Shown here in pieces: positions 9,122-16,721 of a stretch of DNA of 64,000 nt. The DNA comes from Mycobacterium paragordonae (GTDB lineage: Bacteria > Actinomycetota > Actinomycetes > Mycobacteriales > Mycobacteriaceae), in contig NZ_CP025546.1 in NCBI RefSeq assembly GCF_003614435.1, forward strand, positions 4,030,001-4,094,000, in the 5' to 3' direction. Every line of letters begins with the position of its first letter. Positions within the stretch are counted from its first letter, which is position 1. Below the pieces are notes generated by a model that did no database searches, was not told where the DNA came from, and saw nothing but the letters and a program-made list of their open reading frames with translations. Both the position numbers and the translations under genes were made by a program.

Positions 9122-10717
9122 ATGACCGCCAGCCAACCCATCGCGGCAGACGTCGCGACGGCACACATTCCCTATCTGTGGACCGAACCGCGTTCACCCA
9201 GCGGCGCAAAGAATCCGCTCGTCGCCGGTGCCACGATCGCCAGCGGCCGCATTCGGCTCCTGCTGTTCTACGGCGAGTCAGCGCATCTGCAATTCTGGCA
9301 GGCCGCCGACACCATGACCGGACAACATCTGGCCATCACCGTCGTCGACCCGGAGAACGAGCTGCCCAAGGCGACCGTCGACGGGATCCTTTCCCGCACA
9401 GCGCGGCTGCGGGGCATCGAGTCGCCGTCGGTGGCGACGGTGATCGACGTGGGCCGCGACTACTGCGGCGGCGTGGTGGTGTCCGATTGGATTCGGGGCG
9501 CCACGTTGAAGGAGGTCGCGAATACCAGCCCATCCCCCATCGGGGTCGCGGACGCGGTGCTGTCGCTGGCCGAGGCCACCGAAGCGGGCCACCGGGCCGG
9601 GGTGACGCTGTCAATCGACCATCCCGCCCGGATTCGGGTGAGCGTCGACGGGCGCGCCGCGCTGGCATTTCCCGCGACCATGCCGAACGCGGGGCCACGA
9701 GATGATCTCCGGGGTATCGGAGCGGTCATGTATGCATTGCTGCTCAACCGCTGGCCGTTCGAAAGCGAAGCGGTACGCAAGGATTGGCAGCCCACCGCGA
9801 TCGATTCGCAAGGCCGCATCCAAGAACCCGCGGTGGTCAGTCCGCGGATTCCGTTCCTGGTGTCATCGACAGCCGCAGCCCTGGTTCGCGATGGTGAAAA
9901 CATTCGCAGCGCCAAGACCATCACGACCTTGCTGCGCGAGGCCAGCGCCGAGGCAAAGAACTCGGCTGATCCCAACACGACTCGCGAACTGCCGGCCCTT
10001 CCGGCCCCTGGCCACTACGCCGCCTTTCGCAATTTCGGGCCGGCCGAGCGGGCCGAATACGCCCGCCGCCAACTCGTCAAGACATGCCTGGGAACCGCGG
10101 CGGCCGTGGCCCTGGTCCTGCTCATCTCATTCGCCACCACCATCAGCCACGTGGTTGGCACCTTCGATACCAAGGTCGCGATGAACGGTGACAAACTCGG
10201 ACTTCAGCCGACCGCGCCGTCACCTTCAGCGAGCCCCTCGCTGGTAGCCGCCAATCCCGCAACCGTCAAGGTGCTCAAAGCCGCGGTGTTCTCGCCCGGC
10301 GGCGCGCCGGACAACCCGGGCGCGGCCGCACTGGCGATCGACGGTGACCCCGGCACCGTCTGGTCGACCGATACCTACTTCGATCCCCAACCATTTCCGA
10401 AGTTCAAGGACGGTGTGGGACTCCTGTTGCAGCTCGCCGAGCCGACGTCGCTCAGCGCCGTCGCTGTGGACCTGAACAGCTCCGGCACCGTGGTACAGAT
10501 CCGGGCATCAGCGAGCGCGACCCCGGCGAAACTCAGCGACACCACTGAACTCAGCCCGCCGGCCGCTTTGTCACCCGGCCACCATGTCATACCCGTAACA
10601 TCCTCCGCGCCAACAACTTTCGCGTTGTTCTGGATCAGCACGCTGGGCTCCACCGGGGGTAAAAGTCGTTCCGACATCTCCGAGTTGACGCTGCAGAGCG
10701 CAGTACAGTTCAGGTAG
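9122..10717 (+). CDS. Orphan MurJ C-terminal homologue: pseudokinase, TM segment, discoidin-like domain
   Basis: 531 residues from ATG 9122; GTG 9119 is equally possible, as GGGGAG lies at 9104-9109. From memory the sequence closely resembles the C-terminal half of mycobacterial MurJ/MviN (Rv3910): LQFWQAADT, LSRTARLRGI, VVSDWIRGATLKEVANTSPSP, HRAGVTLSIDHPARIRVSVDG, DDLRGIGAVMYALLLNRWP. That is the pseudokinase region, with no catalytic HRD/DFG motifs. A proline/Thr-rich juxtamembrane stretch (PNTTRELPALPAP) precedes one membrane helix (about 320-345), then a Ser/Pro linker and an extracytoplasmic domain (LAIDGDPGTVWSTDTYF ... ISTLGSTGGKSRSDISELTL) of galactose-binding/discoidin type. The multi-span lipid II flippase part is absent. 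MurJ's pseudokinase recruits FhaA to restrain peptidoglycan synthesis, so this protein may modulate the same pathway; that is inference. Confidence 0.85.
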   Translation: MTASQPIAADVATAHIPYLWTEPRSPSGAKNPLVAGATIASGRIRLLLFYGESAHLQFWQAADTMTGQHLAITVVDPENELPKATVDGILSRTARLRGIESPSVATVIDVGRDYCGGVVVSDWIRGATLKEVANTSPSPIGVADAVLSLAEATEAGHRAGVTLSIDHPARIRVSVDGRAALAFPATMPNAGPRDDLRGIGAVMYALLLNRWPFESEAVRKDWQPTAIDSQGRIQEPAVVSPRIPFLVSSTAAALVRDGENIRSAKTITTLLREASAEAKNSADPNTTRELPALPAPGHYAAFRNFGPAERAEYARRQLVKTCLGTAAAVALVLLISFATTISHVVGTFDTKVAMNGDKLGLQPTAPSPSASPSLVAANPATVKVLKAAVFSPGGAPDNPGAAALAIDGDPGTVWSTDTYFDPQPFPKFKDGVGLLLQLAEPTSLSAVAVDLNSSGTVVQIRASASATPAKLSDTTELSPPAALSPGHHVIPVTSSAPTTFALFWISTLGSTGGKSRSDISELTLQSAVQFR

Positions 10718-10774
10718 CGGCGACGGCGACCATCAGGCCGTCGCAGCCCAATCCTGGCTGGAACGGACCTGCGG

Positions 10775-11710
10775 ATGCCTGAGGACGTCTTCTTCGAATC
10801 CGGTGGTGTGCGCTGCGCGGCTGACTTCTATCACCCGGACAGCGATGACGACCTGGTGCCGTGCGTGGTGATGGGACACGGTGGTAGCGGGACCAAGCGC
10901 CTGGGACTGCCGAAGTACGCCGAACGGTTCGCCGCCGCCGGCCTGGCGGTTCTGGCGTTCGACTACCGCGGTTTCGGCGCCAGTGCGGGCAAACCCCGGC
11001 AGGTGATCAGCTGCGCACGGCAACACGATGACTATCGGGCGGCGCTCCGCTATGTGCGGAGCCGTCGCGGCATCGACCCACAGCGGATCGCCTTGTGGGG
11101 CACCTCGCTCAGCGGTGGACACGTCCTGGCGGTGGCCGCTGACGATCCGGCCGTCGCTGCCGTGGTAGCGCAGGTGCCCCTTATCGACGGCTGGCATCGC
11201 GGCCGCGGGTTACGCGAACGGCTCCACTGGGACATAGCCTGGCGCACTGCACAATTCACCGTAGCGGCACTGCGTGACGCGGTTAACGAGCGGGCCGGAC
11301 GGGCGCCCTACCTGGTGCCGGTGGTCGCCGAACCCGGCCGTATCGCGGTGTTCACCGAGCCGGACGCCAAAGCGGCGTTCGAGGCACTCGGCGGCGAATC
11401 CGTCGGCTGGCGAAACGCTTTGGCCCCGCGGATGATCTTCGACCTGCCCCACTACCGCAACGGCACCGCCGAAGCCCTGCACATGCCGGTCCTGATGTGT
11501 CTCGCCGACCGGGACTTGCAGGCGTCGGCCCTCTTCGCTGCCAAAGTGGCGGCGCGCATGCCGAACGTAGAGATCCATCACTACCCGGTCGGGCACTTCG
11601 ACGTCTACCTCGGGTCTCGGTTCGACGAAATCGCTTCCACGCAAGCCGAATTCCTGCGCCGGAAGCTGCTGACCAACAGCGCCGCCGGATCAGGAGCTAA
11701 CGGGTCCTAG
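10775..11710 (+). CDS. Alpha/beta hydrolase, dienelactone-hydrolase/acetyl-esterase type
   Basis: 311 residues. Alpha/beta-hydrolase landmarks: oxyanion-hole GHGGSGTKR, FDYRGFGAS, nucleophile elbow WGTSLSGGH (Ser), acid in CLADRDLQ (Asp), and the base His in YPVGHFDVY near the C-terminus. There is no signal peptide, so it is probably cytoplasmic. The substrate cannot be read from sequence; the family includes peptidase-like and xylan-esterase-like proteins. It follows the MurJ-like gene by 57 bp in the same direction and overlaps the next, convergent, gene by 14 bp. Confidence 0.88.
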   Translation: MPEDVFFESGGVRCAADFYHPDSDDDLVPCVVMGHGGSGTKRLGLPKYAERFAAAGLAVLAFDYRGFGASAGKPRQVISCARQHDDYRAALRYVRSRRGIDPQRIALWGTSLSGGHVLAVAADDPAVAAVVAQVPLIDGWHRGRGLRERLHWDIAWRTAQFTVAALRDAVNERAGRAPYLVPVVAEPGRIAVFTEPDAKAAFEALGGESVGWRNALAPRMIFDLPHYRNGTAEALHMPVLMCLADRDLQASALFAAKVAARMPNVEIHHYPVGHFDVYLGSRFDEIASTQAEFLRRKLLTNSAAGSGANGS

Positions 11711-11954
11711 CCAGCTCGTCGGCCTGTTCCGACAGCGCATCCTCCGCCGTCGCCAACCAACCGGCGTATCCCAGGGCAGCACCGATGGTGGTGTAGACCG
11801 CGGCCTCGGTCCACATGTAGCCGACGCCCCACCTTCGTCCGAGGAAAGTCGGCTCGTTGACGACGCCGAGCGAGGTTGCCACGGCGTACCCCGCGTGCGC
11901 CCAGCCCAATGCCCCGAAGAAGCCCGATAAGAATTTGCACACTTCACGATTCAT
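11697..11954 (-). CDS. Small two-helix membrane protein
   Basis: 85 residues from ATG 11954, chosen because AGAGGA lies 6 bases upstream; an upstream ATG at 11972 would have its GGGAGG directly abutting the start. Two hydrophobic segments are visible, about residues 8-28 (FLSGFFGALGWAHAGYAVA) and 48-66 (TEAAVYTTIGAALGYAGWLA), with a charged C-terminal tail. I do not recognise the family. It overlaps the end of the convergent hydrolase gene. Confidence 0.65.
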   Translation of the reverse strand: MNREVCKFLSGFFGALGWAHAGYAVATSLGVVNEPTFLGRRWGVGYMWTEAAVYTTIGAALGYAGWLATAEDALSEQADELARTR

Positions 11955-12126
11955 GGCCAGTCCTCTCGCCATCCTCCCGCCACAATGTTCTTGCCGGCAG
12001 ATCAATCGTCCGCGGCGGTGGAAGGCTCGCCAAGAGTCCTAAGTCACGCACTCGACCCCGCACAGGTTTTGCACAGCGGCGGCTGACAGGATCGAGAGGC
12101 AGCCACACCCTAGCGGCAGGAGTCTC

Positions 12127-12618
12127 ATGACCGTCTTCAGCGGGTTGCCGACGCACGTCCTTTTCGTGCACTTTCTGGTCGTTCTGGTGCCCCTGACCGC
12201 GGTGCTGGAAATCATCTGCGCCCTGTGGCCCGCCGTGCGCCGCGGGCAGATCGTCTGGCTGACGCTGGCGCTGGCGACGGTCACCATGGTGTTGACGCCG
12301 ATCACCGTCGAGGCCGGCGAGTGGCTCTACGATCTGCGCCGCAAACCCGACCCGATCCTGCAACAGCACGCGGAGCGGGGCGGCTGGATGACCTACCTCG
12401 CGGTGGCCCTGTTGGTCGTGGCGATCGCGCTGGCCGTCCTGCACGTCGTCGAACGTCGATCCGAGCAGCCGCGGCAGCCCGCGAAAATTGCGGTCGCCGT
12501 GCTGGCGGTGGTGGTGGGTGTTGCGTCGATGATCCAGATCTACCGCGTCGGTGACACCGGCGCGCGGTCGGTGTGGGGCAATGAAATAGCGCACCTGCGG
12601 CAGGTCACGAACAAGTGA
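12127..12618 (+). CDS. DUF2231-type membrane protein
   Basis: 163 residues from ATG 12127, with AGGAG about 8 bases upstream. The N-terminus (GLPTHVLFVHFLVVLVPLTAV) resembles DUF2231 proteins, with a His in the first helix (HxLxVHF pattern). Four hydrophobic segments are visible: residues 8-35, 40-62, 90-112 and 122-140. A conserved-looking HAERGGW lies between helices 2 and 3. DUF2231 function is unknown; the paired histidines could suggest haem or metal binding, which is speculation. Convergent with the MocR-type gene (14-bp overlap). Confidence 0.75.
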   Translation: MTVFSGLPTHVLFVHFLVVLVPLTAVLEIICALWPAVRRGQIVWLTLALATVTMVLTPITVEAGEWLYDLRRKPDPILQQHAERGGWMTYLAVALLVVAIALAVLHVVERRSEQPRQPAKIAVAVLAVVVGVASMIQIYRVGDTGARSVWGNEIAHLRQVTNK

Positions 12619-14023
12619 GTTCGCGCAGCAGCTGACCGAGATGCTCGAGCGCGCCGGCGTATTCATGTTCGGCCGGCGTTCCATAACCCACGACGATTCC
12701 TGCGATACGCCGACCGGTGCCGTGCCAGAACGGTGCCAGACCCGTCAGCGCGACGTTGCGGTCGCGCGCCAGATTCAAGACATCAGCCTCGCTCCGATCC
12801 TCAGGAAGCGAGACCACGGCGTGCAGCCCGGCGGAGATCCCCTGGACCGTCACCTGCGGCGCGTAGCGATCCAGCCTGTCCACCAGCGCGTCGCGGCGGT
12901 GGCGGTAGCGGCGCCGCATGCGCCGTACGTGCCGGTCCAGGGCGCCCGACTCGATCAGTTCCGCGAACGCCAACTGCGCCAACACGTCGGTGCCCCGGTC
13001 GGCCCGCCGTTTGGCTTCGACCACCTTGTCGACCAGCTCGGTTGGCAACGCCAGCCAGCCGAGCCGCAGACCCGGCGCCAGGCTTTTGCTGGCGCTCCCG
13101 GCGTAGACGACCTGATCGGGCGCCAGCCCCTGCAGCGCCCCGACGGGATGGCGGTCGTAGCGGAACTCCCCGTCGTAGTCGTCTTCGATCAGATATGCAC
13201 CGTGAACGGCTGCCATCCGGGTGAATTCGGTGCGCCGCTGGGCATCCAGCGTCATGCCGAGCGGAGCCTGGTGTGCCGGCGTGAGGACCGCCGCGGCCGC
13301 CTTTGCCGGCCATCCGTCCGGCCAGGTGTCCGGCCGGGCACCGCCGGCGTCGACGTCCAAGGCACGGACTCTGAGTCCGGCGGCTTCGACGATCGCCCGG
13401 TGGTCGGGAAGGCACGGATCCTCCAGGGCTACCGAGCCGCCCGAACCGTCGGCCAGCGCATCGCACACCAGCCGCAAACCTTGGGTGAAACCGCTGCAGA
13501 TCACGATGTGCTCACTGTCCGTGAGCACGCCGCGCACCCGGCCCAGATAATCGGCGAGCACCGCACGCAGGCGCGGCGACCCGCGCGGATCGCCGGGTCC
13601 GAGTTCGGTGTGGGGGGTGACCTGCAGAGCCCGCCGCAGTGCACGCAGCCATTCCTGGCGGGGGAACATGCTCAGGTCCGGACGGCCGAGTCGGAAGTCC
13701 GCCACGACGTGTGGCGCGGCACGTTGGGCGCTGACCCGGGCCGGCGCCAAGGTGCCCTGCGCCACCTCGGTCGCCGCGCCCGGCCGGGTACGCAGATATC
13801 CCTCGGCCGCCAGCTGCGAGTAGACCTCCACAACGGTGCCTCGGGCCAGGTGGCATTGCGCAGCCAACGCCCGCGACGACGGCAACCACTGCCCGGGAGC
13901 CAAGCGCCCATCCCGGATAGCTTGCCGCAGAGCGCTTTCCAGGGCCGCTCGGCGTCCCCGCCCGGGCGGGAGCTCCAGGTGCAGATCCAATCCGCCAGGC
14001 TCACTGGTACATGAAATTGCCAT
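12605..14023 (-). CDS. MocR/PdxR-type GntR regulator with aminotransferase domain
   Basis: 472 residues. An N-terminal GntR winged helix (about 20-90: LESALRQAIRDGRLAPGQWLPSSRALA, RGTVVEVYSQLAAEGYL) is joined to a class I aminotransferase fold. The PLP-binding lysine is in VYAGSASKSLAPGLRLGW, with the upstream acidic motif YLIEDDYDGEFRY. Such proteins usually sense PLP or amino-acid derivatives and control a neighbouring, often divergent, gene. Here the divergent neighbour is a methyltransferase starting 47 bp away rather than pyridoxal-synthase genes, so naming it PdxR would be unsafe. Confidence 0.92.
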   Translation of the reverse strand: MAISCTSEPGGLDLHLELPPGRGRRAALESALRQAIRDGRLAPGQWLPSSRALAAQCHLARGTVVEVYSQLAAEGYLRTRPGAATEVAQGTLAPARVSAQRAAPHVVADFRLGRPDLSMFPRQEWLRALRRALQVTPHTELGPGDPRGSPRLRAVLADYLGRVRGVLTDSEHIVICSGFTQGLRLVCDALADGSGGSVALEDPCLPDHRAIVEAAGLRVRALDVDAGGARPDTWPDGWPAKAAAAVLTPAHQAPLGMTLDAQRRTEFTRMAAVHGAYLIEDDYDGEFRYDRHPVGALQGLAPDQVVYAGSASKSLAPGLRLGWLALPTELVDKVVEAKRRADRGTDVLAQLAFAELIESGALDRHVRRMRRRYRHRRDALVDRLDRYAPQVTVQGISAGLHAVVSLPEDRSEADVLNLARDRNVALTGLAPFWHGTGRRIAGIVVGYGTPAEHEYAGALEHLGQLLRELTCS

Positions 14024-14070
14024 CGAATTGGACCTTATCCATGAACTGATTTCTTCGTAAAGTCGGAAAA

Positions 14071-14967
14071 ATGACGGCTCTCACCGCAACACACCGGCGT
14101 CTTGATCGCACCGCGAGTCTCACGGCGCAGGTCAACGCCGCGCAGCGCGCCGCGGAATCCATGCGCCCGCCCAACCGGCGACTCATCGACGACCCGCAGT
14201 CCCGCCACTTCGTCGAGCACCCGGCGCTGCGGGCCGTCCTGTCGCACCCGTGGCCGGCCGACGCAGCGCTGCGGGTATTCGATCGGGTGTGGGGTGGGTT
14301 GCACGCTCACATCGCGCTGCGGGTCCGTTACGCGGACGACGCCTGCGCTGCGGCCATCAGTGCGGGCATCGACCAGCTGGTGCTGCTGGGCGCGGGTTTC
14401 GACACCTCCAGCCTGCGGATCCCCGATGCGACGGTGACGGTGTTCGAGGTGGATGCGCCCGCTACCCAGGCACACAAACGCCCGGTCGTCGAGCGGCTGG
14501 CGCGGGACTCCCAAACAGTCTGGGTGGCATGCGATTTCGAGCGCGACAGCTTGCACGAGCGGCTAACCGGGGCGGGTTTCGACCCCGCCCGGCCCAGCCT
14601 GATCGTCTGGCTCGGCGTCAGCATGTATCTCACCCGCGGCGCTATCGACGCGACCTTGTCCGACCTCGCGCAGCTCTGCGCGCCGGGCAGCCGCCTGGTG
14701 GTCGACTACATCCGCGACGGCGTCGTGGCGGGCCACACACCATGGCCGGGCGCCAACCGCATCACCCGGCTGGTGGCCCGGCGCGGCGAGCCCTACCGCA
14801 GTGACTTCACCGACCGGGGCCTCGACGCCGTCCTCGACGCCCATGGTTTCCGGCCGGCCGAACACCTCGGAGTCGCCGCACTGCTGGGGCGCTACGACCC
14901 GACGAACACCAGCCGGCTGGCCGCCGATGACTGGCTGGCCATCGCGACCGCATACCGGCGGCAGTGA
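14071..14967 (+). CDS. SAM-dependent methyltransferase, mycobacterial TIGR00027/LCMT type
   Basis: 298 residues. The family pattern is clear: DPQSRHFVEHP near the N-terminus, ALRVRYADD, SAM motif I VLLGAGFDTSSLR, acidic motif II VFEVDAPATQAHKR, and WLGVSMYLTRGAIDATL. This large family is expanded in mycobacteria; most members have unknown substrates, with a fold related to leucine carboxyl methyltransferases. Divergent from the MocR-type regulator, which may control it. Confidence 0.92.
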   Translation: MTALTATHRRLDRTASLTAQVNAAQRAAESMRPPNRRLIDDPQSRHFVEHPALRAVLSHPWPADAALRVFDRVWGGLHAHIALRVRYADDACAAAISAGIDQLVLLGAGFDTSSLRIPDATVTVFEVDAPATQAHKRPVVERLARDSQTVWVACDFERDSLHERLTGAGFDPARPSLIVWLGVSMYLTRGAIDATLSDLAQLCAPGSRLVVDYIRDGVVAGHTPWPGANRITRLVARRGEPYRSDFTDRGLDAVLDAHGFRPAEHLGVAALLGRYDPTNTSRLAADDWLAIATAYRRQ

Positions 14968-14969
14968 CG

Positions 14970-15191
14970 TCAGAACTTGGGCCGGTGCGCGATGATCCCG
15001 CGCGACATCCGCACCGGCGTCCCGTCCACCACCTCGACGACCTCCAGCCAGGCTGCCGGGGCCACGAAGTGCCGGCTGATATCTTCACGCTTCATCGAAA
15101 TGATCAGGACGCCTGCGTCTGTCACCTCCAAGGCGTCGAACGCGCCGTAATCGCGCGCCTCTCCGTTGGCGAAAACGACCGTGAAAGCCAT
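14970..15191 (-). CDS. Small conserved hypothetical protein
   Basis: 73 residues, ATG at 15191. The sequence alternates short hydrophobic and charged runs (FTVVFANGEARDYGAFDALEVTDAGVLI), suggesting a small beta-rich domain. No family recognised. It ends 2 bp from the convergent methyltransferase stop and lies 22 bp downstream of the oxidoreductase gene on the same strand, so it is probably the last gene of the glnE-thioesterase-oxidoreductase transcript. Confidence 0.65.
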   Translation of the reverse strand: MAFTVVFANGEARDYGAFDALEVTDAGVLIISMKREDISRHFVAPAAWLEVVEVVDGTPVRMSRGIIAHRPKF

Positions 15192-15213
15192 GCTGGGAGT
15201 ATCGCGTGCGGCC

Positions 15214-16074
15214 TCAGCCGTCGAGCGCGAGGTCCTTGCGAAAGCGCCGCAGCCCGTCGATCTTCTCGGCCAGGGTTGCCTCCGGGCCGGCGTAGAACAT
15301 CCACGGCATGGTGATGATGCCGGTGATGCCCGCCTCCTCGGCGCGCCGGTAGTGCTCGACGGTGAACGCGTCGGTCAACGGGGTCAGGATGGTGAAACCG
15401 TCCATGGACAAACCGTTTTCGGCGCGCAGCTGGCGCAGCTTGTCCACCGCCTCGATCGCGCGTTCGGTGTTGATCAGGTCCCCGATCCACCCGTCGTAGC
15501 GGGCCGCGCGGCGCAATGCGATGTCACTGAGCCCGCCGACGTACACCGGAATCGGGGGCGGCGTCGGCTGCATCTCCAGGCGCGGCGCGTGGTAGAAGGT
15601 GCCGTCGAATTCCGTCCAGCCCGGCGACCACAGCTCCCGCATCAGGTCGATCATTTCCTCGGTGCGCTTGCCGCGCGCCGAGAACTGCTCCCCCATCAAC
15701 TCGAACTCCTCGCGGCACCAGCCGACGCCGATTCCGAGTTCGATCCGCCCCGACGCCAGAAGTGCTGCGGTCCCAATGGCTTTGGCCGCTGAGTACGGGT
15801 TGCGCATGGCCGGGATGTAGACCGTGGTGACGAACTTCAGCCGCGTCGTGACCTGGGCGAGGGCACCGACCAGAACCCACGGGTCGGGCCAGTCGGTGAA
15901 CGGCTGCCATCGACGCGACCCGTCCTTGGTGTACGGGTATGGCGTCTGCAGCGTCTCCAGGTTCACCACGTGGTCGGGGATCCCGAGGCCGTCGTAGCCG
16001 AGTTCGTCTGCGGCTTTGGCGATCTCAATGATGTCGGGGGTGTTCAGAAAGGCGCTGCTGACGTAGAACTTCAC
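15214..16074 (-). CDS. Luciferase-like flavin/F420-dependent oxidoreductase (TIGR03619 type)
   Basis: 286 residues from GTG 16074, which overlaps the TGA of the upstream thioesterase gene by 4 bp (GTGA), so translation is probably coupled. An in-frame extension upstream exists but runs antisense-like through the thioesterase gene. Luciferase-like monooxygenase features: LGYDGLGIPDHVV, TTVYIPAMRNPYSAAKAIGTAALLASGRIELGIGVGWCREEFE, IPVYVGGLSDIALRRAARYDGWIGD. Mycobacterial members commonly use F420. Substrate unknown. Confidence 0.92.
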   Translation of the reverse strand: MKFYVSSAFLNTPDIIEIAKAADELGYDGLGIPDHVVNLETLQTPYPYTKDGSRRWQPFTDWPDPWVLVGALAQVTTRLKFVTTVYIPAMRNPYSAAKAIGTAALLASGRIELGIGVGWCREEFELMGEQFSARGKRTEEMIDLMRELWSPGWTEFDGTFYHAPRLEMQPTPPPIPVYVGGLSDIALRRAARYDGWIGDLINTERAIEAVDKLRQLRAENGLSMDGFTILTPLTDAFTVEHYRRAEEAGITGIITMPWMFYAGPEATLAEKIDGLRRFRKDLALDG

Positions 16075-16721
16075 TGCCCGTTCCCACCCTCGCGCGCCCA
16101 GGCCGGTTCGATGAACACCCCTTCGGATTCCACCGTGATCCCCTCGGCATCCGAAATGAACCCGCGCGCAAACACTTTGACGCCCTCCCTGCGGTCTATC
16201 CAGGCTTCGGAGCGCAGCGGTCCGAGCGGAGTGCCGCGCAGGTACTTCACCGAGATCGTTCCGGTGAACCGCGCCTTGGACAGCCCCTCGCTGGCCGCCT
16301 CGCCGAGCATGTGGTCCAGCACCAGCGCACTGACGCCGCCGTGCACCAGCTTCGGAGGGCCCTCGTAGGCCGTGCCAAGCACGAAGTCGGCCCAGCACCG
16401 CCCGCCGTCGTGGTGCACGACCAGCGGCGGGGCGATCGGATTGCACGCGCCCACGACGGCGTTGCCCAGTGGCAGCGGACGGCCGTCGACGCGGTAGCTC
16501 ACGCCGACGGGTCGGCTGCGTTGCCGCAGCGACTCGGTGACGCGTTCGATCGCGGCTCGTGCCTGTGCGACGGTGTCGTCGTCGACCTCGGTGCGGACCG
16601 TCGCGTCGATGAGATCGCGGACGGCGTCGGCCAGCGGCGCGTACAGGGCGGTCACCCGGTCGGCTTCGGGCGCGCTCAACACCTCGAACAGGGCGCCCAG
16701 CGCGCCGGCATCCTGGGTCAA
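16071..16721 (-). CDS. PaaI-type hotdog thioesterase
   Basis: 216 residues if translation starts at TTG 16721, which overlaps the glnE stop (TTGA); longer in-frame readings run through glnE. The C-terminal half is a hotdog fold: [36 protein letters not shown] carries the HGG motif and long helix of PaaI-like acyl-CoA thioesterases, followed by [11 protein letters not shown] strands. The N-terminal 90 residues are helical. Substrate unknown. Overlaps at both ends (glnE upstream, oxidoreductase downstream) make a coupled three-gene set. Confidence 0.85.
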   Translation of the reverse strand: MTQDAGALGALFEVLSAPEADRVTALYAPLADAVRDLIDATVRTEVDDDTVAQARAAIERVTESLRQRSRPVGVSYRVDGRPLPLGNAVVGACNPIAPPLVVHHDGGRCWADFVLGTAYEGPPKLVHGGVSALVLDHMLGEAASEGLSKARFTGTISVKYLRGTPLGPLRSEAWIDRREGVKVFARGFISDAEGITVESEGVFIEPAWAREGGNGQ

